Source of the DNA: Capronia americana
Lineage: Eukaryota > Ascomycota > Eurotiomycetes > Chaetothyriales > Herpotrichiellaceae
Assembly: GCA_016110215.1 (NCBI GenBank)
Contig: JADWQD010000003.1
Coordinates: forward strand, 2,604,001-2,668,000
Reading direction: 5' to 3'
Length of the DNA: 64,000 bases
Every line of letters starts with the position of its first letter. Position 1 is the first letter of the stretch. The notes under the pieces are model-generated. The model was not told the DNA's origin, did not search any database, and saw nothing but the letters and a program-made list of their open reading frames with translations. This document shows, piece by piece, positions 1 to 10,760 of the stretch. The position numbers were made by a program, and so were the translations under genes.

Positions 1-2193
1 CTCTTCGTGGACGTATCGGTTGATGCTCTTTCTTGGTTGAGAATGCTCATGACCTGTGTCTCCAGTGGCTCGTACAGTTCGAGCTCCGTTGGACTGAATG
101 GTAGAAAGGTATCATGGTGGATACGTGCAGGAAGAACAAGAGACTTCCTCGACCGACGAAGGCTCACGGATGCGATGATTCGCATCAACCTTTGCATTGC
201 AGCTTCGGGATCGGTCTTCTGCCAGAGATCGATAATATCTCTCGCGAAAACTGTCGGGTCGTGATAAGGGTGCACTCTAAGAAATTGTAGAAGTGCACGG
301 AAGTCGGTGAGATGGTTTTGTATAGGTGTGCCTGTAATCGCCCATCGCCTGTCTGCCTTCAGAGCACATATTGCCTTCGCAGTCTGTGTATGAGGGTCAC
401 GAACCTCTTGAGCTTCGTCCAGGATGATGCGACGCCAGCGAGCTTGAAACAGGATGCTTGAGGTTTTGGCTTCCGATGCGACTGTGTTGTAGGTGGTGAG
501 GATCACATCGAAATTGTTGATTTGGGAGAGCTGAGAGAGCCGATGATTGCCGTGGTGCTTGGTCCACCGCATCCTTCCTGCGTGCAAATGTGTAGACAGC
601 TGCTCTTCCCACATGTGCAGTAATTGCGGAGGCACAATGACCAAGGTACATCGCATGTCCTGGCTGCAGGATCGTGGCAGAGCGAGCATTCCAGCATTGC
701 CACCGCTGTCCAAGTCAGAGGCAACGAGCGAGATGGCTGTCAAGGTCTTTCCCAGACCCATGTCATCAAGCAGAAGCCCTCCTCTGAATTCTTCAGGCGG
801 CTCCTCCTGGACGTCGTCGTTGATTGTGTTCCAATACATCAGGACGCCACAAACCTCTGTCGTCTTCCAGATATCTTTGAGACCATTTTCGGCACACCAG
901 CCACGCTCTCTCGTTTTCATAAAATAGAGACCCTGCCGCTGGTGTTTATGGAGTGGCGTGCACAGAGCTGACGGTACCTCTGCTTCGGGAAGATCCCCGT
1001 TGAAGTCTAGGTGGTTTAGATGATCTGTTGAGAGCTCTTGGTTGACTGTGTTGTCATGACGGGCAAGAAGTGCTGTGTCTACAGTCATTGGAGCATCGCT
1101 ATCCTGGCCACAGAGCTTGTGTGGGTTTCTGTATCGAACGTTTCGGGCACAGCCGGCTGGAGGGTCTTGCAGGCAGACATCGTAGTCTTCGAAAAAGTCT
1201 CCCACTTGGTCGTACAGAAGGTAAGGGCCGTAGATAATTGCCGCCAGGGTCGCACGAACTTCTGAGAAGAGACGACCATCACTATGTTTTGGGCGTTGAG
1301 TATTGGCGCGTGATAAGACACACCGGACCTGGATCGAGATCCTGGAATCCGAATCTAGCTCACGAAGGATCTTGGCGGTTCGTAAGTCGAGCTGCCCAAT
1401 GATCGAGCGATCGTCGAGAAATACCGACCCATTATCGTAACTGAGGCCGACATTGTGCAACACGTGTATCTTGACAAGAGTTGTAGGCAACACCCGGGGG
1501 TTGTTTGGGTTCAAGGCTAGGGGCATAGGGCCCACCTGGAACGCTCAAGTTAGCTATAGGTCTCTCTTAAGCGATGGACTAGTGTAACGAAGAGACTGTT
1601 GACGGACCGTTCCAAAGCAGACCTCTTCGGTAGGTGACTGCAAGCTTTGAAAGCCGTTGCTCTGACCAGTGGCTGGACTGAACAATACGTCACTCTCATC
1701 TGCGAGAATGCGTCGAATGCTTTCGAGTGTCTCATCTTCGAAGCTAGGAGCAACTCCTTGGGGGGCAATATCTCGGAAGTGCAGGATACTCAAGAGGTCT
1801 TCCTCCTCGGCTCCTGCGCTGGCAGCCTCGATAGGCGGAACAGGCCCAGCGCGGAACTGGCTGTCTTGGTCTAACCATGTAAAGTCGTCAATATCTTGGT
1901 TCATGGAAGTAAAGACATCGTCACGACGTGCTTCATCAGTCCGCCTTCGCTTCGAGGGCGGTTCGCCATGTTCGCGCAGCGCTCGATAGCCTGTTGATGG
2001 AGAGGCAGGAACGTTTAATTTGCAGTTGGTCTGCCTATCGGCGCATGCACCGTTCGACTTCGTTGAGGGGAATGGTAGATCGAGGTAGTCTGAGCATCGC
2101 TTTCGGGAATCTGGCACCCAATGATTAGTAGTAGGTTTCAACTGTCGCAAATTGATATGACGCAAGCAGAGGCCTACCCGGATCTAAGATCAT
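1..2193 (-). CDS. SNF2-family DNA-dependent ATPase, Rad5/HLTF-like (3' end outside window)
   Basis: Chromatin-remodelling or DNA-repair ATPase of the SNF2 family, cut by the left window edge. Three exons fit: 2193-2178, 2110-1608 and 1535 to the edge, with introns 2177-2111 (branch TACTAAT) and 1607-1536. The spliced frame stays open to base 1. Visible helicase motifs are DDMGLGKT (motif I, about 766-743), DEAQ (motif II, about 413-402) and GTPIQN (motif III, about 332-315). A KHQRQ element precedes motif I, as in Rad5/HLTF-like proteins. The N-terminus is a low-complexity region with a basic RRRTDEARR patch, plausibly nuclear. Start ATG 2193 gives a very short first exon (16 nt). The long reading frame upstream of the second exon lacks an ATG, which supports this spliced start. 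A RING finger or second helicase lobe would lie outside the window, so the exact subfamily is inference. Confidence 0.85.
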
Positions 2194-2589
2194 TCTCACT
2201 TTGCCCACCCATCCCAGCTTGACCTTGGTTCAATTGATTTAGAGCGCAGACTTCGTGCATACCCGCGAAATCGCTATGATGCCAACATTCGGTGCCAAAA
2301 ATTCAGACTGAGTAGAAGGAACTGTGTGCTCACTGCTCACTGTCAAGGAGTTTATTTAACCTCTTTTCCATTGGCCAAAGGGCCGTCGCTACTGCACCAA
2401 AAGACCGTGGCTGCGCCATCCTCACGCCTGCGCCCGACTTGCGTGTGACGCTCATCATCCATGTCACCGATAGCGCGCGATCCTAAGTGTTGCGATTCTG
2501 CAGGCATCCTGATGGATCTCGATGGCAGACAATCACCACTGTGATCCGCGCATTTACTCCTGTCTGATTGTTCGCTCGAGGCCGTTGAG
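2194..2589. promoter_or_regulatory. Intergenic region between divergent SNF2-like and NLR-like genes
   Basis: About 400 bases between two divergent start codons, so it should carry both promoters. I see no convincing ORF, TATA box or repeat. Confidence 0.5.
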
Positions 2590-5500
2590 ATGGACATCGG
2601 CGAGGAGGTGGCCCGCGAGGCCTCTATGATGGTTGATGATGCTCGCAGATACCTCGAGGACACTGTTAGTGCACAAGATGCCACTGCAATCCGGTCGACG
2701 ACGCTCTGCGACTTGCAAAATGCAGCTCGACAGATCGAGCTCAACCAGAAGGAGGTTTGTAATCTGAGAAGGCTCGAGTGCTTCTTTGCCAGTCTGGAAA
2801 GGTTCTCAATAGCTGCGAGATCTGTATGTGACACCGCAGCAATGGCGTGGGCTTGGGTAAGTGCGACGATCCACGGGACCTCGACTCTTCCACTTGACTG
2901 ATACAACTCCAGGGGCCCCCGAAGTTGATGCTTGAAGTCTGCCTCTTTCCTCGGTCGAACAGTGACGTTCACTCACCTCAGATAGATATGCTCAGAGAAG
3001 CAAGCTGTCCTGAAAGAGTTGGTATCGGCGTATAAACGCATCGGGCAGGCATTTCCCCCACCTGGCAACTTAAAAGATAGGGGTGCCACAAGCAGCGAGA
3101 CACAACAGCTCTTCGCAATCTGTTACGCTGATTTGCTTGACTTCCACCGACGCACTTATGAAGTTCTTCGAAGGCATGGTAGGTAGCGATGACGGATTGC
3201 ATGATCATGCTGCACTGACACTGCTGAAGGGTGGTACTCCTTTTTCCAAACCTCCTGGGCACGTCTCCAGCCGTGGTTACGGATACATCTCGATGATCTG
3301 AATATTTGTGGACGATTGCTAAAGACTGCGCAATCATCTCAAGACATAGGCAAGACAAGAGACTCTCAAGACAGAGCAACGAAGGAATTAGAACAAGACG
3401 AGAAAGATCGCAAGGTCAGTGAGCTCCAAAATGCACAGTTCTGGCTTGAAGCCTCTATACTTGACCAAGAAGAGGAGCTCGACGTGCTGCGGAACAAATC
3501 TCATGAAGATAGCTGTGACTGGATATACCATAATCGCACAGTTGAATCGTGGTTACGAAATGGCCATGATCACCGCGTGTTTTGGCTTAAGGGCATCCCA
3601 GGTTCAGGTGAGTATTTTTTCCAGGTATTTCTACCGCATTGGGAATGCACTAAGGAATGTGTCTTCAGGCAAAAGCGTCCTGTGCTCGAAGCTCATTGAA
3701 AAGATCCAGTCTTCACAAACGACAAAGGTCTTGTATGTGTTATGCAGCGACTCGCTCCCCGAATCGAAGCAGTCCCGATCTGTACTACAAGCCTTGACAT
3801 GGCAATTAATACGGGGCCAGCCACATCTATGTGCAGCTGTTCAGGTTGACTTCATCAACCAAGGCCACCAAAAGTCCTCCAAACCAAGAATTCGGGAACT
3901 TCTCCACCTTGCAATATCGGCCTATCCTTCCGTTCGCATTATCATCGACGGGCTGGACGAATGCGATCTTCAACAACAGGAGGAGATTTTGGATGAGATG
4001 ATCACCGTCACCAAGGTGGATACTGGTTCAAGCATCTGCAAGGTCCTGATATCGAGCCAGGATGTCCTGAAAATATCTCGAAAGCTACGAAACAGGACCT
4101 CCCTTGATCTCAGTAAACAGCAAACAGCTGTCCGCCGTGCAATTTCCTCTTTCGTTGGTGCTCAAGTAGCACAGAGCCCCCTTTTTAAAGACGCAGAAAG
4201 TCTTGATGCGTCGGAGCTCGAAAGAGTCCGGCAGACCTTGGTGACGAAGGCTGGTGGTAGGTCGTGACTGAACCCCTCCAAATCGTACTGACAATTTGCA
4301 GGGATGTTCCTATGGGTGCGTCTTGTTATGACAATGTTGGAGCACACATACACGCCTGGGGATCTGAAAAAGGCTCTCGAGGATCTCCCGGAAGGCCTCG
4401 ATCAAGTGTCAGTATCTGATAAAGCCCACAATGAGAACGCTCACTAATTTTCTTCATAGATACGACAAGATCTTTGCAAGATTTCGGTTGCAGTTGTCGC
4501 AGACCAACAGAGACAGAGCGTCACGCATTTTCCAATGGCTGACTTGCAGTCCAAGATATCTTAAGCGATATGAGATACAAGACGCCATAGCCCTGGACTT
4601 TGATCACCCGAAGATAGATTGCGATAAACGGGGCTTCGAACATATAGTCGAGCTTTGCAAACCCCTCGTCGAAAGCGGGAGCGGTGAAACCATCAGATTT
4701 GTACATGTTTCCGTTAAAGAGTATGTCAGAATTTCTTCATGCACACCCTCCCTAATGGGAGCTATGATTGACTTCGGCTCAGGTACTTGCTCAAACATCA
4801 ACCTCTGTTCAGATTAGAGGAAGCTCGATGCAACATTACCTTCTCTTGTCTGGCCTATCTCCTGAACCATGGTGTTAACTTGGTTGCAGCTGACTTTGAC
4901 GACGAATCACGACGCGTCGAGATTGGCCAAGGAATCCATGGACTTTGTCGATATGCTGTGCAGAATTGGACGGAGCACCTCTTATCCTACGTTTCTGAAA
5001 AAGAAATAGTGCAGGTTGAGCTGAGGGCGAAAATACTGCAGGCCCTCGAGAATCTGGCGCTCGCGTTGACCAAGATCTCGCCCCTACCTCATTCGGACTT
5101 TTCGCAGACAAGGCTCGACAGCCGCTGCGATGCGTTGAGCGAACAAGCAGTGGCATGCACGTTCGTTAAATCTGCCTTGGTGGATCAATTGCCACAGCGT
5201 ATTGCACCGGCCAAATCGACGAGTGCCAGTGAGTCATTCCACGGATCAATATCTGAGTATGTTCCTTGCTAATTTTGGTCCTGCCTAGCTGTGGTCGAAC
5301 ATCCCCTGACAAGTATACGCCGAAAGTATGACGAGATTTCTATGCAACTGCTCCAGGCAACTTCCGTTCCAGGTCTACAAGAGAGAGAGCTAGAGTCGTT
5401 CAAAAAAACCTATGGCTCCGACATCTTGATTTGCCGAACAAGTAATTGTCCGCGCGGTCTTCAAGGGTTTAGCAGCGTTCAGGAACGTGACGCGCACGAA

Positions 5501-5830
5501 TCCACTCATCAGCTGCGCTGCCCATATCTTGGTTGCATCTACAATCGGAATGGAGTCGCCAGCGAGAAGAAACTGAAAGATCACATAGCTGCGTCTCATC
5601 CTGAAAAGAGCGCGCAAGGCCCTGCGACGCCTATCAAACCTTTTGGTGAGAAAAGAATAACTACAGACTCGACACTAGTGGAATCACCAGCATACGGATG
5701 GAAAGAAGCGGTCCTATCGAGTGACGTTGAAGAGGAGGACGATGGCGATGATGACGATTTCTTTTACAATAAGCTTGAACATGTTGCCAGAACGGATGGA
5801 TTCGCTTTGAGATCCACAGATTGGACTTGA
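2590..5830 (+). CDS. NLR-like NACHT NTPase with C-terminal C2H2-type zinc fingers
   Basis: Fungal NOD-like receptor (STAND ATPase). Nine exons give about 934 aa; introns fit at 2857-2912, 2937-2985, 3179-3229, 3608-3668, 4257-4301, 4408-4459, 4721-4782 and 5229-5288. The first about 200 residues resemble the helical N-terminal region common in fungal NACHT proteins (segments AWGPPKLMLE and AYKRIGQAFP). A NACHT core follows. Its Walker A GIPGSGKS is created by splicing across the 3608-3668 intron, and Walker B is RIIIDGLDECD. FLWVRLV and the YDKIFARF region belong to the post-NACHT helices. Instead of ankyrin, WD40 or TPR repeats, the C-terminus has two C2H2-like units (C-x4-C then H-x3-H, and C-x4-C then H-x4-H) and an acidic tail. 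It probably acts in nonself recognition or programmed cell death (family knowledge). The second intron has a weak GTCTGC donor. A HET gene lies 133 bases downstream, convergent. Confidence 0.85.
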
Positions 5831-5963
5831 AGCTCAGATTTGTCCTTTCAGCACAAAGCTAAATATTTTGCTACTAATACCACCATATCTTCAGATTGAG
5901 CGAGATTACGGGCTGGCTCTCATCCTCAGCGAATACAATTGTGTGTTCATCTTCCTGCTAGCC

Positions 5964-7376
5964 TCAAGATTCTGAGCAGGAGACTCTGTTGCACTGTCGA
6001 CTATCTCGGTGAAGCGTCAGAGACATGCATGGATTCGTTACCGCCTCTAGTTCACTGCGAGACAGAATGCCGAAGTGGGAGCTGTGGAGTCTCACAGCAA
6101 TATTAGCAGCATCGATCCGATATACCATGGAATCGTATCCTGTCGAGCTGCCAGCGCTTTGGTTACAGGCTAGAAAACTAGCCAGCGCTTCGACACGCTC
6201 CAAAACAGAGTTGCTGTGAAAAGATGCGACATACGAGTGATGTCGAATCCAATCTCGGGAGGAACTGAAGGCTGTCCAAAAGTGTGTCACCTGGACTCTG
6301 TTCCGAGTCGTCGATGCAGCTTTACACTCTTCCCAGACGCTCGGATCTAGCTGCGAAACTGTTCCTTGGGTCCACAATTCCAAGGCTTCTCCCCAGTGTA
6401 CGTCTCCTTCTTGTCTCTGCAAAGCTCTGAGCAAGAGGGAGACGAACTCAACCGGATTCTCTGGCCTGCAAAATTCTAACACTTGCATGAGCAAGCCAAA
6501 CCGGGTAATTCCATAGTCAGGTTTCATGCCGTTGCCAGAGGCACAGTCGGCGGCAAGTGAAAGAAGGGCGAATACTCTGTCCCGCCGGTCTGTGCATTCA
6601 GAACTGCTGTATGTTCGAATGAGTGATTCAAGTGTCTGACTCTGTAGGAGGGTGTCACCTCTGAGTGTAGCTGTTCTTTGATTCACCAAGTCTGTCGCTT
6701 GACCTTGCGGCAGGAGGTGTTGCATAGCAAGACAAATTTTTCCGAGGTTATCTCCGGCGACGACGACTTTCCCCTTCTGCAGCTCAATCAACCGTGCTAG
6801 TAGAAACTCCTGTATTATCCACACTCGAGACCAGTAGCCCTGTTCCAGCAAGGAAGCCAGCGACTGCATTGGCGCAGCACGAAAATCGCAGGCTGGGTTG
6901 GAAATATCGTCGCACTCATCCGCAAGCCACTGAATTCCCGTGAGGCTTTGCTCGGCAGAGCTTCCTAGCCATACCCTCGTATTTCTCGCTGTGCGGTATA
7001 TCCTTGCCATGAGGCTAACCTGGCGATTTTTCTCGTATACGTCTTTTTGATTGATGCAAAGAGCATCGATCCAAAAGGTTTGGACTCTCTGGCGGTCCCG
7101 TAAGTGCTTCAAAGCGTCCAGGAGGTTCGCACGGGCTCGGTACGATTTGCCTTCGACGTAGATCAAAAATACTGGATCTGGTGGTCCCCAAGTATACGAC
7201 AATGCTGTGTATGTCATGGCAATGTCCGAATCTTCGGGCAACTCAACCTGGCGCAAAACGATATGGACAGGATCCGTTTCGGAGCCAGGCAATAAGTCCA
7301 GCAGCCGAATGCTAGTCGGGGAGTCTAGGGGCTCATACCTGTACGGGGCGGACGTCACAGCCGCTTCAGCGTCCAT
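5964..7376 (-). CDS. HET-domain (heterokaryon incompatibility) protein
   Basis: Single-exon gene of 470 aa. The HET domain lies in the N-terminal third, with the three family hallmarks YTALSYTWG, WIDALCINQKD and ARIYRTARNTRVWLG in order, then YWSRVWIIQEF. HET domains trigger cell death in vegetative incompatibility and resemble TIR domains (family knowledge). The start is ATG 7376; a slightly longer frame begins with GTG at 7397 and is unlikely. The short tail after residue 450 has no recognisable domain. The gene faces the NLR-like gene at 2590-5830 with 133 bases between their stop codons, which invites the idea of a sensor/executor pair, but nothing in the sequence proves they work together. 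Confidence 0.9.
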   Translation of the reverse strand: MDAEAAVTSAPYRYEPLDSPTSIRLLDLLPGSETDPVHIVLRQVELPEDSDIAMTYTALSYTWGPPDPVFLIYVEGKSYRARANLLDALKHLRDRQRVQTFWIDALCINQKDVYEKNRQVSLMARIYRTARNTRVWLGSSAEQSLTGIQWLADECDDISNPACDFRAAPMQSLASLLEQGYWSRVWIIQEFLLARLIELQKGKVVVAGDNLGKICLAMQHLLPQGQATDLVNQRTATLRGDTLLQSQTLESLIRTYSSSECTDRRDRVFALLSLAADCASGNGMKPDYGITRFGLLMQVLEFCRPENPVEFVSLLLRALQRQEGDVHWGEALELWTQGTVSQLDPSVWEECKAASTTRNRVQVTHFWTAFSSSRDWIRHHSYVASFHSNSVLERVEALASFLACNQSAGSSTGYDSMVYRIDAANIAVRLHSSHFGILSRSELEAVTNPCMSLTLHRDSRQCNRVSCSES

Positions 7377-8154
7377 GGCGTCCGTGCAGCCCGACACGCA
7401 GTGAAGATGATCCAGTCTCTATCTTGAAAAGCTGACATGACAACTCGGCCACGCCCTACCCCACCTGTCCGGGATTCGCGCATGACCCGGGTGAGCACAG
7501 GGCGGCATCATCCTCGGCCTGATCGGGGGTGAGGCGCGAGCAGATCGTCCATCCCTTGGCGGTGACGCGCTGGACAAAGTGGTGTGCGCAACTTTCACTT
7601 CGCTCTCACCGGCACCTCACTCCCGTGTTTCAAGCCCACAATTACTCGTAGTCATTAATTATCGTCTACCACGCTGTGGCGCTTAGCTGCCTCTGCCTGT
7701 GCATGACTTGACTGATTTCTAGTCTGAACGACTAAGCCCTCCCACCGGTGATACCAGCCAGAACCGCCCAACAGTCAAGGACTTCAGCAAACAGGATCTC
7801 GTACCAATGCATAAACGCACATCAGACGCTAACGATCCCTGCTGTCTCAGGCTACCACGACATAGAGACGGGAGCAAATACTGCCGTAGGAGCAGGATGA
7901 TGCCTGAACTTCACGTCAATGCCAAACGGATGTCAAATTCCCCCAATTAACCTTGTCACCGCCACTGGCCAGATAGCCATTTGCGGGCGATAACTCGATT
8001 CTCACCCACAGTGCCGTCAATGCTATCATTTAGCAAGCACCTGCCTTTCCTGAACATCCCATAACAGTAATACCCAAGACCCATACCTCCTCGGCGACAG
8101 ATGTTGGCTTCCCCTGCTCCAAACAAGGTGCTGGTCTACCCATGACTTCACCGT
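7377..8154. promoter_or_regulatory. Intergenic: HET-gene promoter side and MFS-gene 3' flank
   Basis: About 780 bases upstream of the HET gene and downstream of the transporter stop. All frames are broken by stops. No repeat, tRNA or clear core promoter was recognised. Confidence 0.4.
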
Positions 8155-9942
8155 CTAAAGTGTGAACTTGAAGACCTTCTGTGTGAGTGTCCCACCACTC
8201 GCAGCGTGCACGGCTGACTCTGCATGTCCGCCCATGCGATCGATCTTCCGGTTCAGGCGAACAAGATAAAACCGAATGACCACGGCTGTGGCGCCGCAGA
8301 GTAAAACAGCCACCGTCAAGACCGAACCGCCCATATAATAGCGAGGCTTGTTGCCATCAGGGAAGAGGTAGGAGGTGTAGAAATGCGTGGCCCCTCCGCT
8401 CATCAGGTTGACAATGGCAAGAGACGCGGCTCTTTTGGCCCTCGGTCGGGGTATGGAGGATGATACCCATGCGTAGTTGACGTTGTACACACTGATTGAT
8501 GTTAGACCAGAGCTCACTCCGTTTGAAAGCAGCAGCCCTTACGCATAAACGCCGAACAGCGTGAGAAAGATCGAAAAGTACCTCAATCCAAAGCTAGGGA
8601 CCGTCATGGCCATAATATTCCCAATGAGCGACGACACGAGAGGCACTACGATGTGGAAGCACCTTTCGTTGGAGCGTGCTGATGAGAACGCAACTGCGAT
8701 GGAACCGATAAATGCAACGGCATAGGGAGGTGCTGTCAACAACAGGGTCACCACATTGGACTTCCCCAATGTCTTCAAGACACTCGGCAGGAAGTAAGTG
8801 ATGGATTGGCCGGTCGTCCTGGGACAAGTTAGCACCAGGCACGATGTTCATGCTTTGGAACTTACAGCATCATTTGCATGAAGGTGAAAAGATAAGTCGC
8901 TGGGTCACGAAGGGCTTGGCCAACACCCCACCAAACACCAGACTCATCTTCGTCGACAATGCCGGCGACCTCGTCGGATAGCCGCCATTCAGCGAACAGC
9001 TGCTCTTCCTTCGACAGCCAGCGGGTGTTGCGTGGATAGTCGGGGAACAGTGGAATGGCACAAAGGCCCACCACAACGGTGGCGGCGCCCTCTATGATGA
9101 AGAGCCATCGCCAACTGGCGTACCCGGCAACATCGTCCATGCCGCCAATGATTCCTGCGGCGATGAGGCCTCCAAAGCAGGATGACAAGATGTTTCCCGC
9201 TGGCAGAGTGTCAGCAGCTGCTGCAAAGTAAGGAAGTTAGAGACAATGTGTACTTACCATACAGGAACGCGATGCGCTTTCCCAGCTCCTCCTTCTTATA
9301 CCAGCAAGAGAGCAAGAAGATCAGTCCAGGCAGAAAGGGCCCCTCCACGATACCAATGAAGAATCTCACAGCCATGATGGAGCGAAAGTTGTGCAAGAAA
9401 CCTTGAGACATCGAGACCAAGCCCCAGGCGCAAGTCACCAGAGGAAGATATAATGAGGGCCTGACAAGGGGGAGGATCGCATTCGAGGGCAATTGTGTGA
9501 GGGTGTACCCCTGCATGGAATCATCAGCATCGCCGCCGCGGTATTGTCAAGTCCTCGACACTCACGACATAGAAGATCATGAGCACAGTATTGTACTCGG
9601 AGTTTGTCATGTTCAGATCTTCCGTCAGTCCTGCGATTTTTGCGTTGGCGATGGAGTTCCTGAAAGACCTCAGCAACAATCATACAAGCACTCCCAAAAT
9701 CCTCTTTACCTGTCGAGGATATTGAGCCAAAACATCAGGATGACGACCGGCATCAGTCGGCAGTCCATCTTGCGGACAATCTGCCTTTCCAGCTGTTCTT
9801 GCTCTGCCTTTGTCAAATGGGCGATCTTCACTGGAAGCGGGATGCGGTCGGTGATGGCAAGGAGCTCCGTTGGCTTCTTGAGGCCTTCCACGTCAAGCTG
9901 ATGCTCGAGCATGGTTACTTCTGGGTTCTTTGTGTGAGACAT
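8155..9942 (-). CDS. MFS transporter, allantoate/vitamin permease (DAL5/TNA1-like) family
   Basis: Plasma-membrane anion:cation symporter-type MFS protein of 508 aa. Six exons fit in frame: 9942-9710, 9659-9566, 9510-9258, 9199-8866, 8818-8543 and 8491-8155. The order of features is typical of the Dal5-like family: cytosolic N-terminus ending in RQIVRKMDCRLMPVVIL, then NILDRNSIANAKIAGL, a GYTLTQLPSN element, FFIGIVEGPFLPG, and WRWLFIIEG near the end of the first half. About 12 hydrophobic segments can be counted. The substrate cannot be read from sequence; relatives move allantoate, nicotinate, biotin or similar carboxylates. The ATG at 9942 was chosen over an in-frame GTG at 9984. It is divergent from the NRPS-like gene with about 820 bases between starts, so shared control and transport of that enzyme's substrate or product are possible. 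Confidence 0.9.
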
Positions 9943-10760
9943 GTTGCCAGGGATGTGGATTGAGCCGCCTGACTTGCCAGTCACCGTCGATTATCGTGTT
10001 TTGCGGGGCTCGAGGTATAGATTCCTTCATGACTACGGTGGTTGTTCGAGCCATCTTTATACCTTATGGTCCTCTTCATTTTCGAGCCTGTCTGGGGAAG
10101 ACTGGCATTCGGCCTGCCTCGCCAAGAGCGAGAGTCAGTTTCGGACGCATCGTCCAGAGACTTCACCCAATCCCCACGGGGACGACAAGTCGCCAAGCAC
10201 TTGTCGAGCTTTAACGGTGAAGGTGGCAATCCCACCCAAGCAGCTACCAACTTACCCCTTGACTCCGTTGGCACGGCACAGCCTCGCCTTGCTTCCGTCG
10301 GCTCGTCGGGTCGGTATCTGCAATCGTACTGAGGGTGATTGTCCACCACAGGTACGCAGGGTTCTGAACTCGTCCCGAAGAGACTGCCAATCAACTCCTC
10401 ATGCAGTGCTTGGCTTCAGGGTGGGCAAGCCTCCGATTTCCCCTCACCGGATTATTGTCGCCCGCCGCAGAAACAGCGCCCGGCTACATGGGTACATGGG
10501 ACATATCTATCCGACGGTATCTCGCAGCCTTTCCGGATGAACCGCCAGAGGGCCGTGGCCCCCCCCTGGCCGATCGGGCCAGCGACTGCGGATACAACCC
10601 TGAACGATCAATCGGCTCCACTGAAACGAATATCCTGTCCGAATACCGATCTGGGCCTCAGGTGCTGAGAGTGTTTCATTGTATATGTTCACTCGAACTC
10701 CCCCGAGCATTGCGGCCAACCACACCTAGACAAATATACACCGGACACCCTATAGACAAC
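9943..10760. promoter_or_regulatory. Bidirectional promoter between MFS transporter and NRPS-like gene
   Basis: About 818 bases between two divergent ATGs. The frame of the NRPS-like gene stays open upstream to 10401, but that stretch reads as low-complexity and lacks family similarity, so I treat it as 5' leader. AT-rich patches (TGTATATG near 10679) lie 80 bases before the NRPS-like start. No pathway-specific binding site was identified. Confidence 0.5.

Noticed and set aside
10081..10540. Cluster of overlapping 100-200 codon frames on both strands
   Set aside because: They sit in the shared promoter of two strong genes, lack motifs and overlap each other in several frames.
10401..10760. 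120-codon N-terminal extension of the NRPS-like protein
   Set aside because: Translation is not similar to adenylation-domain leaders, while ATG 10761 has a good context and normal distance to the first A motif.
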